From an uncultured Lachnospiraceae bacterium (lineage in GTDB: Bacteria > Bacillota > Clostridia > Lachnospirales > Lachnospiraceae): a stretch of DNA of 58,063 bases. A model generated the notes under the pieces. The model did not search any database and had not been told where the DNA came from. It was given only the letters and a program-made list of their open reading frames with translations. The first letter of the stretch is position 1; every line of letters starts with the position of its first letter. Below are positions 42,822 through 51,760 of the stretch, piece by piece. The stretch is taken from the NCBI GenBank assembly GCA_910577785.1, contig CAJTNT010000025.1, positions 1-58,063 on the forward strand, in the 5' to 3' direction. A program made the translations under genes and the position numbers.

Positions 42822-43475
42822 ATGATTTCAGCAAACACCACAACCCGCAAAGCCCCTGCAAGGCAGGAAAAGCAGACCGATGTCTGGAAGCTTACTATGA
42901 CAGCGATGCTCTCCATTCTTTCCTTTATCCTGATGTTTTTTGAATTTTCCCTGCCGATCATCCCATCTTTTGTCAAAATGGATCTGTCGGATCTCCCAGC
43001 GTTGCTGGGAGCCTTCGCCATGGGTCCTGTCAGCGGCGCCGCCGTCTGCCTTGTCAAGAACCTGCTGCACCTGTTTATCACCTCCACCGGGGGCGTTGGC
43101 GAACTCTCCAACTTCCTCCTGGGCGCCTGCTTTGTCTTCCCTGCCGGCCTCGTTTACCACAAATGGAAGAACAAGAAAAGCGCCTTTTTCGGAGCCTTTG
43201 CCGGGGCGCTGCTGATGGGCATCGTCAGCATAGCCTCCAATTACTATATCGTATACCCGTTTTTCTACCATATTATGCCAGAGGAAACCATCCTCGCCGC
43301 ATACCAGCTGATCCTTCCACAGATGGAAAGCATGCTGGAATGCCTCATTATTTTTAATGCGCCTTTCACTTTTGTAAAAGGCCTTTTCTGCCTCACCATT
43401 ACCATGGCCATTTACAAGCCCCTGTCCCCTTTCCTTAAGGGCGCATACCGTAAATATGACCCCGTAAGGCAGTAA
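42822..43475 (+). CDS. ribU: Riboflavin ECF transporter S component
   Basis: Membrane substrate-binding subunit that captures riboflavin for the shared energy-coupling-factor ATPases. The 217-aa product has about six helices and the RibU pattern ILSFILMFFEFSLPIIPSFV, KMDLSDLPALLGAFAMGP and KNLLHLFITSTGGVGELSNF. AAGGAG lies about 9 nt before the ATG. It is the first gene after the FMN riboswitch, which independently supports riboflavin as substrate. The ECF A/A'/T genes are not in this window. Confidence 0.95.
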   Translation: MISANTTTRKAPARQEKQTDVWKLTMTAMLSILSFILMFFEFSLPIIPSFVKMDLSDLPALLGAFAMGPVSGAAVCLVKNLLHLFITSTGGVGELSNFLLGACFVFPAGLVYHKWKNKKSAFFGAFAGALLMGIVSIASNYYIVYPFFYHIMPEETILAAYQLILPQMESMLECLIIFNAPFTFVKGLFCLTITMAIYKPLSPFLKGAYRKYDPVRQ

Positions 43476-43499
43476 CCCCCACGAAAGGAAGTATTTCCC

Positions 43500-44888
43500 A
43501 TGACCACAGAGAACCATATCCAGCAATTGCCGCAAACACACACAAACACAGAGAACCATATCCAGCAATTGCCGCAAACGCACACAAACACAGAAAACCT
43601 TATCCAGCAATTGCCACAGGCGCACACAGCTGCAGAATCACATATACAACAGACAGCACAGAATCACATGACCCCCCAAGATTATATGCGGCTGGCATTA
43701 CAGCTGGCGAGAAAAGGCGAAGGACGCACCTCACCCAACCCCATGGTCGGCTGCGTGGTCGTAAAAGACGGCAAAGTCATCTCCACCGGCTATCACGAAT
43801 TTTACGGCGGCTTCCACGCTGAGCGCAACGCACTGCTCCGCTGCCCGGCAGACCCTGCCGGCGCCGACCTCTATGTCAACCTGGAGCCCTGCTGCCATCA
43901 AGGAAAGACCCCGCCCTGCACAGACATCATCATTGAGAAAAAAATCCGCAGGGTCTATGTCGGCTGCCTGGATTCCAACCCCAAAGTAGCCGGAAAAGGC
44001 ATCCAAATCCTACGGAGCCACGGCATCTCCGTAGAAACCGGCATTCTGGAAGAAGAATGCCGTACACTCAATGAAGTCTTCTTCCATTTTATGGAACACA
44101 GAATGCCCTTCCTGGCAATGAAATACGCCATGACCCTGGACGGCAAAATTGCCTCTGAAACCGGCGACTCCAAATGGGTGACCGGAGAAGAATCCCGGGC
44201 TTACGTCCAGCGCCTCAGGAACCGCTACCGCGGCATTATGGCTGGCATCGGAACTGTCCTGGCCGATGACCCCCTGCTCAGCTGCCGCATGGAAGGCGGC
44301 CGCAATCCTGTACGGATTATCTGCGATTCCAGGCTGCGCATCCCCCTGGACAGCCAAATCGTAAAAACCGCCCCCTATCAGGAAACCATCCTGGCCTACC
44401 ACCGCCAGGAAGCGCTGGACTGGCGCAGGCAGAGCAATCCAACCGCCAGCCCAGACGCCTCCCTGACAGATACAGCCCTTGCCAGCGAGAGCCAATGTTC
44501 CACGGAAAAAGCTTCCCTGGCCTCCTTCCACGCTGCCCAAAAAGCATTGGCAGCGCAAGGCATTACCCTGCTGGAGGTTCCTCTGCAGCGGCAGGGGGAT
44601 TCCGCGCAATTAGATCTGCGCTTTTTGCTGCAAGCCCTGGCGGAGCGGCACATTGACAGCATCCTCTTAGAAGGCGGCGGCATCCTCAACGCCTCTGCCC
44701 TGACCTCCCATCTTGTGCAGCGCGTATATGCCTTTATCGCCCCCAAGCTAATCGCCGGCTCTGCCGCCAAATCCCCCATAGAAGGCGCCGGCATCCCCAA
44801 AATGTCCGATGCCTTGAAATTAGGCCAGATAGAAACCAGCGTATTTGGCAAGGATTTCTGCATTTCCGGCAGGCTTTGCGATAACTAA
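43500..44888 (+). CDS. ribD: Bifunctional riboflavin deaminase/reductase RibD with repeat extension
   Basis: Carries out the second and third steps of riboflavin synthesis. The N-terminal deaminase domain has zinc ligands in GGFHAERNAL and EPCCHQGKTPPC; the C-terminal reductase has MTLDGKIASETGDSKWVTG and ILLEGGGILNASAL. Two oddities: residues 3-44 are three 14-residue tandem repeats (TENHIQQLPQTHTN and variants, plus a decayed fourth), placed before the domain start at about residue 57; and the reductase contains an inserted Ser/Ala/Gln-rich stretch (about residues 307-340). The ATG 43500 has AAAGGAAG upstream, whereas ATG 43668 at the domain start has none, so the extension is probably translated. 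Confidence 0.95.
   Translation: MTTENHIQQLPQTHTNTENHIQQLPQTHTNTENLIQQLPQAHTAAESHIQQTAQNHMTPQDYMRLALQLARKGEGRTSPNPMVGCVVVKDGKVISTGYHEFYGGFHAERNALLRCPADPAGADLYVNLEPCCHQGKTPPCTDIIIEKKIRRVYVGCLDSNPKVAGKGIQILRSHGISVETGILEEECRTLNEVFFHFMEHRMPFLAMKYAMTLDGKIASETGDSKWVTGEESRAYVQRLRNRYRGIMAGIGTVLADDPLLSCRMEGGRNPVRIICDSRLRIPLDSQIVKTAPYQETILAYHRQEALDWRRQSNPTASPDASLTDTALASESQCSTEKASLASFHAAQKALAAQGITLLEVPLQRQGDSAQLDLRFLLQALAERHIDSILLEGGGILNASALTSHLVQRVYAFIAPKLIAGSAAKSPIEGAGIPKMSDALKLGQIETSVFGKDFCISGRLCDN
43506..43631. repeat. Three 42-bp in-frame tandem repeats in ribD
   Basis: Units 43506-43547, 43548-43589 and 43590-43631 encode 14-residue repeats. The first two differ at very few bases and the third has diverged slightly, suggesting recent slippage-type expansion. 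Confidence 0.9.
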
Positions 44889-44966
44889 CACTCACCAATA
44901 GGCTCTCGGCGTCTCTTTGTGCCTGATATTGCCAGACCATACCATAAAAAAGGAGGCATCCCACTA

Positions 44967-45620
44967 ATGTTTACAGGAATCATTGAAGAAACCGGCCAGA
45001 TCCAAAAAATAGAAAAATCCCTCCTCGCCGCCAGGGTTACCATCCAATGCCAGAAGGTTCTCTCCCACACCAAGATTGGCGACAGCATTGCCGTCAATGG
45101 CATCTGCCTCACCGTAACCTCACTCTCCCCACAGGCATTCACAGCTGACGTAATGGCTGAGACCCTGCGCCGCAGCAGCCTCTCCCAGGCCTCCGTTTCC
45201 TCGCCTGTCAACCTGGAACGCGCCATGCCCGCCGACGGACGTTTCGGCGGCCACATAGTTTCCGGCCACATTGACGGCACTGGCACTATCACCGATATCC
45301 GCCAGGAGGAAATTGCTGTCTGGTACACTATTTCTGCTGCCCCAGGCATCCTGCGCTACATTGTGGAAAAGGGCTCCATCACCCTAGACGGCATCAGCCT
45401 CACCGTAGCCGCTGTAAGCCCCAAGGATTTCCAAGTTTCCGTCATTCCCCACACCCGCCAGGAAACCTCCCTTTCCAGCAAAAAAACCGGCAGCCTCCTG
45501 AACATTGAATGCGATATCGTGGGCAAATACATTGAGAAATTCCTCTCCCCCCAGGCCACAGACGTTCCTCCGTCCCGCCTGACGGAAAGCTTTCTGATGG
45601 AACACGGCTTTTGGCATTAA
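44967..45620 (+). CDS. ribE: Riboflavin synthase alpha subunit
   Basis: Final step: two lumazine molecules give riboflavin. The 217-aa protein has two lumazine-binding barrels, opening MFTGIIEETGQIQKIEKS and with GGHIVSGHIDGTG at the second barrel. ATG 44967 is chosen: AAAGGAGG lies upstream and the MFTGIIEE start is invariant in the family; an upstream in-frame ATG at 44919 is not needed. Confidence 0.97.
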   Translation: MFTGIIEETGQIQKIEKSLLAARVTIQCQKVLSHTKIGDSIAVNGICLTVTSLSPQAFTADVMAETLRRSSLSQASVSSPVNLERAMPADGRFGGHIVSGHIDGTGTITDIRQEEIAVWYTISAAPGILRYIVEKGSITLDGISLTVAAVSPKDFQVSVIPHTRQETSLSSKKTGSLLNIECDIVGKYIEKFLSPQATDVPPSRLTESFLMEHGFWH

Positions 45621-45647
45621 ATTCTGAAACAGAAAGGAACAATAGAC

Positions 45648-46850
45648 ATGAGCAAGACAACCAACACCATAGAACAGGCAATCGAAGACATCCGCCAGGG
45701 CAAAATCATTATGGTTATTGATGACCCTGACCGCGAAAACGAGGGCGACTTTATCTGCGCCGCAGAATTTGCCACGCCCGAAAACATCAATTTTATGGCC
45801 ACCCACGGCAAAGGCCTGATCTGCATGCCGATGGACAAATCCCTCTGCCAGCAGCTTGGCCTCCAGCAGATGGTCGAGCAGAACACGGATAACCACCAGA
45901 CAGCCTTCACCATTTCCATTGACGGCGTTCACACAGATACCGGTATTTCTGCCTTTGAGCGCTCCGAAACAGCCCTGGCCGCTGTCCGCGACGGCGCACG
46001 GCCAGAGGATTTCCGCAGGCCTGGCCATATGTTTCCCTTAGAATCCCGGGTAGGAGGCGTCCTCAAGCGCACCGGCCACACTGAGGCAACCGTAGACCTT
46101 ACTATCCTGGCCGGATTAAAGCCCTGCGGCCTGTGCTGCGAAATTATGCGCGAAGACGGCACGATGATGCGCACCACCGAACTGCTGCAGTTAGCCGAGA
46201 AATTCCAGATGACCGTCATCACTGTAGCCGATCTAGTACGTTACCGCATGGACAGGGATAGCCTGGTACGCCAGGAGGCTCATACCAAACTGCCCACTAA
46301 ATACGGCGAATTTGAAATCTATGGCTATGTCAACAAGCTAAATGGCGAACATCATGTGGCGCTGACAATGGGCAATGTAGCAGATGGCGAGCCCGTACTA
46401 TGCCGTGTCCACTCCGAATGCCTGACCGGCGATGTATTTGGCTCTGGGCGCTGCGACTGCGGCGAGCAGTTGGACGCCGCTATGCGCGCCATCGCCGAGG
46501 CCGGGCGGGGCATCCTCCTGTATATGCGCCAGGAAGGCCGGGGCATCGGCCTCATCAACAAACTGAAAGCTTATGAATTACAGGAACAGGGACTGGATAC
46601 CGTAGAAGCCAACGTACAGCTGGGCTTTGCGCCAGACCTGCGCGATTATGGCATCGGCGCCCAAATCCTTCATGACCTGGGCGCAGAAAAGCTTCTCCTG
46701 CTGACCAACAACCCCAAAAAGATCACCGGCCTCTCCGGCTACGGCATCTCGATTGAGGAACGCATCCCCATCCAGATGCCCGCCAAGAAAACGGATGTCT
46801 TCTATTTGAAGACCAAACAGGCCAAAATGCAGCATATGACTAATTACTAA
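45648..46850 (+). CDS. ribBA: Bifunctional DHBP synthase/GTP cyclohydrolase II
   Basis: Supplies both precursors of riboflavin. The N-terminal half (about 1-205) is 3,4-dihydroxy-2-butanone-4-phosphate synthase (DDPDRENEGDFICAAEF, HTEATVDL). The C-terminal half is GTP cyclohydrolase II with zinc cysteines in SECLTGDVFGSGRCDCGEQL and the QEGRGIGLINKL motif. The 400-aa length is standard. It starts 27 bp after ribE with GAAAGGAA upstream. Its last codons are copied twice downstream. Confidence 0.98.
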   Translation: MSKTTNTIEQAIEDIRQGKIIMVIDDPDRENEGDFICAAEFATPENINFMATHGKGLICMPMDKSLCQQLGLQQMVEQNTDNHQTAFTISIDGVHTDTGISAFERSETALAAVRDGARPEDFRRPGHMFPLESRVGGVLKRTGHTEATVDLTILAGLKPCGLCCEIMREDGTMMRTTELLQLAEKFQMTVITVADLVRYRMDRDSLVRQEAHTKLPTKYGEFEIYGYVNKLNGEHHVALTMGNVADGEPVLCRVHSECLTGDVFGSGRCDCGEQLDAAMRAIAEAGRGILLYMRQEGRGIGLINKLKAYELQEQGLDTVEANVQLGFAPDLRDYGIGAQILHDLGAEKLLLLTNNPKKITGLSGYGISIEERIPIQMPAKKTDVFYLKTKQAKMQHMTNY

Positions 46851-46934
46851 AAAACAACCAGCACAAAATGCAGCATATCTAATTACTAATGAAAGACCAA
46901 GTAGCACAAAATGCAGCATTAAACTCATTACTAA
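46811..46934. repeat. Three imperfect ~40-bp repeats at the ribBA 3' end
   Basis: The unit begins with gaccaa or aacaacc, contains caaaatgcagcat and ends in taattactaa or cattactaa. Copies: 46811-46850 (the coding end of ribBA with its stop codon), 46853-46889 and 46895-46934. The last two are non-coding duplicates in the ribBA-ribH spacer. Confidence 0.8.
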
Positions 46935-47065
46935 AAATAGAAAAAGAGAAACTTACCCTATAAAAAATAACTATACAGAAAAGAAAACCCACCATTATAG
47001 AAACGAAACCCTATAATACAAAGAACAAAACGAATCATATCAAAAAAAGAAAAGAGGAGCATACC

Positions 47066-47530
47066 ATGAAAATCTTAGAAGGAAAAGTTGTAGCCCAAGG
47101 GACAAAGATCGGGATTGTAGCATCCCGGTTCAATGAGTTTATTGTATCAAAGCTAATAGGCGGCGCCCAGGACGCCCTCATCCGCCATGGCGTAGCTGAC
47201 AACGACATCACCCTCGCCTGGGTGCCCGGCGCCTTTGAAATTCCGCTGACAGCACAGAAAATGGCTGAAACGGGCCACTATGATGCAGTTATCTGCCTGG
47301 GCGCTGTCATCCGGGGAGCCACCAGCCATTATGACTATGTATGCGCAGAGGTCAGCAAGGGGATTGCCGCCGTTGGCCTCAAGACAGAGATCCCTGTCAT
47401 CTTCGGCATAGTCACCACAGACAACATTGAGCAGGCCATTGAACGCGCTGGCACAAAAGCCGGCAACAAAGGATATGACGCCGCCTGCACAGCCATCGAA
47501 ATGGTGAACTTAATCCAAGAGATGCAATAA
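47066..47530 (+). CDS. ribH: 6,7-dimethyl-8-ribityllumazine synthase
   Basis: Condenses the two precursor branches to lumazine. The 154-aa protein has IGIVASRFNEFIVSKLIGGA, VPGAFEIPLTAQKMA, GAVIRGATSHYDYV (catalytic His) and VIFGIVTTDNIEQAIERAG. AGAGGAG lies 6-7 nt before the ATG. It ends the operon, about 230 bp before a terminator-like hairpin. Confidence 0.97.
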   Translation: MKILEGKVVAQGTKIGIVASRFNEFIVSKLIGGAQDALIRHGVADNDITLAWVPGAFEIPLTAQKMAETGHYDAVICLGAVIRGATSHYDYVCAEVSKGIAAVGLKTEIPVIFGIVTTDNIEQAIERAGTKAGNKGYDAACTAIEMVNLIQEMQ

Positions 47531-47793
47531 CTAACTCTATCAGAGCAGCTGTTTGATTACTGGCAAAGCCTAAAGGCTTGCTGATAAAGATTCCACTTTT
47601 GCGAAATCTGCTTCACTACCCTACAGGTAATTTATTTCCGCTGACTCACTTGCATAGCAGGTACTTTATTCGTTTCCCAAAGTTTCGTTTCTCTGTTGAG
47701 AAACTCCACAATGAAAAACAGGCTAAAGCCTAAAAATATTTAAAATTTAGTGTTGGTAATGCCTGCATTTCGATTTGAAATGTAGGCATTTTT
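47531..47793. other. Gene-free interval ending in a terminator-like hairpin
   Basis: No gene is seen. Short hairpins occur (aagcctaaaggctt near 47567; gtttctc/gagaaac near 47684), and a stronger one, atgcctgcattt/aaatgtaggcat with one G-U pair, lies at 47758-47795 followed by tttttct. This is probably the riboflavin operon terminator. The rest might be a structured transcript or a relic. Confidence 0.5.
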
Positions 47794-48144
47794 CTATGTG
47801 CGCCATTTTTCTTTATATTTGTCTATCCGTTTGTTTTCAGGAATAGGATATTCTGTCGGCACATCAGAAACGAATACTGGTTTGGCGTCAGGCGATGCTG
47901 CGGCTGCCTTGCCAGGCGCTTTAAGCCCCGCCACATCAGTGGCCCATTTCTGATTACGGGCGGCAGTATAGTTAAAATGATTGATCCATGATGCCATTCC
48001 CCGGCAGCCCAGGATATGGCGGGAACGTCCGTTGTACTCTTTGGTATGTTCTGCAAGCCTGATATTTCCGCACTCTGTTCCCGGGACAATCCTATGCAGC
48101 CATTTATAATAAGCCGCCCTTAATATCCCAGGCTGGCGTTCGCC
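47794..48144 (-). pseudogene. Orphan 3' gene fragment
   Basis: On the - strand one frame stays open for 116 codons (47794-48144) with protein-like composition (ILGCRGMASWINHFNYTAAR, then a Pro/Ala-rich tail), but it begins directly after a stop and has no start codon with a ribosome-binding site before residue 50. I do not recognise it. It looks like the tail of a gene lost at the junction where the AT-rich right part of the window begins. Confidence 0.35.
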
Positions 48145-48311
48145 TTAAAACCTTATGAAATAAAACGGAGCCAACAAACTGTGATTTTATTTCACAAGTT
48201 CATCTCGGACAGGACAAAGGAAATTTTTTGAATTCCGTATATTTCAGTAACTTAATCCGTGTTTTATTTCTACAAACAGGAGATAGTAACCATTGCGTTT
48301 CTCTCAATATT

Positions 48312-50900
48312 TTATCCTCGTATTTCGTCTATAATATTTTTCTTCAACAATTCTCTGCCCGACACGACTATTACAACTACGCATACAATTATGTTTAACA
48401 AAGTCATTCCAATACAAGGAAGAAGTGGAATATTATTATTCACAATAATAAAACGCAGTATATGCTGCATGATGTTTGCCAAAATAAATTTACTTATGAA
48501 AATAAGCACAAGCATACAAACACTAGTAAATACACCATAAAAAAGTCCTTCGCTTATCAATATCTTACAAAAGCCCCGTTCTGTAATTCCCATTGCCCGA
48601 AGTATTGCCAACTCATACCGTCTGGATTGAATCTGATGATTCATACTGTTTGTTGTATGCAATAAACTGATGAAAAACAGAATAAGGGCAATTCCATAAA
48701 AGAAATATACTTTTTGCATGATGCTGTCATTCTTTTTCTCTATTTCGGTCGTATTGTCATGTATCACACATTTGTTAAGCCCGACAATGTAATTTTTAAG
48801 TTTATTACTAACCTCATCGCTTTTTGCATCTTCTTCAAGGTTTATATTTAAACTGTTATAATCTGCAATATCAAAATTAGATTCCATCATCTGCTGCGGC
48901 ATAATTACACTTACCACATCTGTACCAGAGCCAATAAATTCATCTGTTTCTCCCGTACAGCGGCTTACAATGGCAGAAACTGCAAAATCCTTTTCAATAT
49001 AGTTTTCGTCTGATGCTTGAAATTTCAATAATTCCGCATGATCTGCTAAAGTATTCTTAGGTACTTTTAATGTAATATGGTCGCCCACATGTATATCTAT
49101 TCCATCGTAATATCCTGCGCCATCCATCAGTGTCTTTAATATCACCTGATTATTTTCAATCATTTTATCGTAAGAAACCTCGCCTTCAAGCAGGTATTCG
49201 GAAAGAGCGGATAATTGTGCTTTCCCATACCCATATACATTTACTTTTAATTTATAATCCGATTCACTTTGTTTTGTTGCAATTCCATTATATTTCTCCA
49301 TTATATTTTCATCTTGCTTTTCGTCAGAATGTTCATCTATTTCTGGATAAAACCCTGTCCATTTCAAAATTCCGTTATCCAAAGGAATTTCGCCTAAAGT
49401 ATAAGATACTGGAAAGATTTCTTTTACTCCACTTATATTTTCTTTCTCTATTTCGCTCTTAATATTCCATGGAATTACATTGCCCAAATCATCATCTTCA
49501 ATAGATATCCGTATATCCGTATAAAGGGATTCATCGGTCAGCATGGCATGCTCATTGTTCTGTTTCGCATTATCTGCAACATATGTTGAAGAAACAAATA
49601 AAACGCCGCCCAATGACAGGGAAATGATAATTCCTGCAAAAGCAGTCTTTTTCGTTAATATAAAACGTCTGCTGAGAGTTCCCATTATATGATGCTTTTT
49701 TAGGCTGATAATCTTACGGCTCTTTGTGCACGAAAAATCTTTCATCTTTTCTGTCTGTGTATATTTACGCATATTCCGAATAGTTCCTGCCGAACAAAGC
49801 AACAAAAATAAAAGGAATAACAGAAAACCCCAAGCAAAAATATCCATTGCTGCTTTAAATGTGCCCTGAAAAAGAAATCTTGCCACAACAATTCCCAGAA
49901 TACCGCCAATGAAATATGCGGGGATAAACAAAATAACCAATTCCATCAACATTGCCGCAAACATATTTTTTTCATCTATCCCTAAAACTTCCAGCAATCC
50001 ATACTGGCTTTTCCTTTTTTGGACAATTACCCGAAAAATACTGTTGATAATAAAAACCCCAAACAAAAAAATTACCGCAAAAATCATTTTTTGTAAAAGA
50101 TTATTATTGTTATCCAATCTGCCTAATAGGTAAATCAGCTTTCCAACTGCATTACATTCATCTAAATGTAATGCAGTAAGAATAATATCCATAATCGTTT
50201 CTTTTGGCTCTGCGCCTATATAAATTGAAATGCCGTCATTCATTTCAGGGTCTGGGCAACTGATTCGATTCTTTTGTAAGAAAGCAGAAAACTGTTCATA
50301 AGCACGTTTCGCATCTGAAAATTCCAAATAAAGAAACGATGCTTCATCCATATCCAAAACAGTTTCTTTATCTGTAAAAATTAAAATGGAATTGTCCGCC
50401 GTTTTTGCGCCCTCTGAAACAATTCCTGTTAAAGTGAATTTTTCCCCTCTCAACTCTAATGTACTTCCCAGAGCATAATCCATCCCCAAGTTATGGAGTG
50501 CATAATAGTCAAGTGCAATTTCATTCTTATGTTCAGGATATGTCCCTTCCAATAATGTTCTATGGTTCATTTCAAGATACTGGCTATCCCCATAACAAAA
50601 AGTGATATCTTTGCCTACTGCTTCGCATGGTGCAGAATAGTAGACCCCCATACGGTTCAATTTGTATTCACTGTCTGAACGGATAATTTTATTTTCATCT
50701 GTCAAATTTTTCGGAATCGCATAATTCCAACTGCCATATTCCTCTTTTGCATTTTCATAACTTGCATTTTGATTGCTGTATACTAATGATGCAATTCCAT
50801 TCATCAACAAAACTGACATGCAAATTCCCAAAAACAAAATAGCGGCTTGTTTTCTATAATATTTTATATAAGAAATTGCTAATCTCATATTATTATGCAT
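48312..50900 (-). CDS. FtsX-like ABC transporter permease (module 2)
   Basis: An 862-aa permease with the same plan as the one at 25364: an N-terminal helix (AAILFLGICMSVLLMNG), a large outside domain, several helices (VIFLFGVFIINSIFRVIVQK), a second outside domain and three C-terminal helices, ending LLKKNIIDEI. The start is set at ATG 50900, which lies inside the ATPase stop region (ATGCATAA, 8-bp overlap); an in-frame ATG at 50945 has no better signal. The two permeases share organisation but are strongly diverged, and this one is AT-rich. Likely exporter or sensor partner for membrane-active compounds (inferred). Confidence 0.87.
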   Translation of the reverse strand: MHNNMRLAISYIKYYRKQAAILFLGICMSVLLMNGIASLVYSNQNASYENAKEEYGSWNYAIPKNLTDENKIIRSDSEYKLNRMGVYYSAPCEAVGKDITFCYGDSQYLEMNHRTLLEGTYPEHKNEIALDYYALHNLGMDYALGSTLELRGEKFTLTGIVSEGAKTADNSILIFTDKETVLDMDEASFLYLEFSDAKRAYEQFSAFLQKNRISCPDPEMNDGISIYIGAEPKETIMDIILTALHLDECNAVGKLIYLLGRLDNNNNLLQKMIFAVIFLFGVFIINSIFRVIVQKRKSQYGLLEVLGIDEKNMFAAMLMELVILFIPAYFIGGILGIVVARFLFQGTFKAAMDIFAWGFLLFLLFLLLCSAGTIRNMRKYTQTEKMKDFSCTKSRKIISLKKHHIMGTLSRRFILTKKTAFAGIIISLSLGGVLFVSSTYVADNAKQNNEHAMLTDESLYTDIRISIEDDDLGNVIPWNIKSEIEKENISGVKEIFPVSYTLGEIPLDNGILKWTGFYPEIDEHSDEKQDENIMEKYNGIATKQSESDYKLKVNVYGYGKAQLSALSEYLLEGEVSYDKMIENNQVILKTLMDGAGYYDGIDIHVGDHITLKVPKNTLADHAELLKFQASDENYIEKDFAVSAIVSRCTGETDEFIGSGTDVVSVIMPQQMMESNFDIADYNSLNINLEEDAKSDEVSNKLKNYIVGLNKCVIHDNTTEIEKKNDSIMQKVYFFYGIALILFFISLLHTTNSMNHQIQSRRYELAILRAMGITERGFCKILISEGLFYGVFTSVCMLVLIFISKFILANIMQHILRFIIVNNNIPLLPCIGMTLLNIIVCVVVIVVSGRELLKKNIIDEIRG

Positions 50901-51588
50901 GAAGTCCACCGCCTTTCCCCTTTTCATAAAGAATACCGTCTTCAATACAAATGATTCTATCGCAATTTTGCGCTATCACTTCATTATGCGTTACCATTAA
51001 AATGGTCTGGTTATATTGCTTTCCACTTGCTTTTAGCAGTCCAATCACATCATTTGCCGTCTTTGAATCCAAATTTCCCGTCGGCTCATCTGCAAGAATA
51101 AGTGCAGGCTTGTTCGCTAAAGCCCTCGCTATTGCGGCTCTTTGCTGTTGGCCGCCAGATAGTTCACTCGGATATTTCATCCTTTTATCCCAAATCTTCA
51201 AATCTTTTAGCAGTCGTTCCATATATGCATGGTCAATATGCCTGTTCTTATCAAAAGAAACAGGCAACGCTACATTATCATATACGTTCAGTACAGGCAT
51301 TAAACTATAATTTTGAAAAACGAAACCTATTTTCCGTCGGCGGAAAATTGCAAGTTCTTTACGGCTCAATTTTGCAATATTATGCCCGTCAATCACAACC
51401 TCGCCCTCAGTAACAACATCCAAACCGCCAATCATATGAAGCAATGTACTTTTTCCAGACCCAGAAGTGCCTAATAAAGCAACAAACTCTCCTTGATTGA
51501 TTTCAAGATTCACGTGCTTTAATGCTTTTACTTCATTTTCACCTTTTCCATAATTTTTACTCAGATTTCTTATATTCACAAGCGCCAT
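50893..51588 (-). CDS. ABC transporter ATP-binding protein (module 2)
   Basis: A 231-aa ATPase with Walker A GTSGSGKST, Q-loop FVFQNYSLMP, signature LSGGQQQR, Walker B LILADEPTGNLD and switch His MVTHNEV. It is visibly homologous along its whole length to the module 1 ATPase (both contain ELAIFRRRKIGF). GGAGG lies upstream of the ATG. About 170 bp, including a strong hairpin, separate it from the kinase gene. Confidence 0.95.
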   Translation of the reverse strand: MALVNIRNLSKNYGKGENEVKALKHVNLEINQGEFVALLGTSGSGKSTLLHMIGGLDVVTEGEVVIDGHNIAKLSRKELAIFRRRKIGFVFQNYSLMPVLNVYDNVALPVSFDKNRHIDHAYMERLLKDLKIWDKRMKYPSELSGGQQQRAAIARALANKPALILADEPTGNLDSKTANDVIGLLKASGKQYNQTILMVTHNEVIAQNCDRIICIEDGILYEKGKGGGLHA

Positions 51589-51648
51589 ATCGCTGCCTCC
51601 TTTGTTTGCCCAAAAGATGCCGTTCTAATTTGACGAATGCCGCGAGGG

Positions 51649-51682
51649 TTAGATACCCGTAGCTTGCTGTGTGGGTATCTAA
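51649..51682. repeat. 10-bp perfect hairpin in the kinase-ATPase gap
   Basis: ttagataccc (51649-51658) and gggtatctaa (51673-51682) pair exactly around 14 nt. It lies upstream of the module 2 ATPase gene on the - strand and lacks a U-run. It could be an operator or a processing hairpin. Confidence 0.7.
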
Positions 51683-51760
51683 TTTGGCAGTCTTGAGGGC
51701 TTCTGAAATCTTATTATAAAATGTGCTTCTTACAGAAACCCTACAGACACTCAAATAAAT

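Noticed and set aside
43506..43631. Direct repeats resembling a short CRISPR array
   Set aside because: Units are contiguous without unique spacers and encode protein repeats in frame. The same holds for 14996-15175 and 35871-36013. No cas genes are present.
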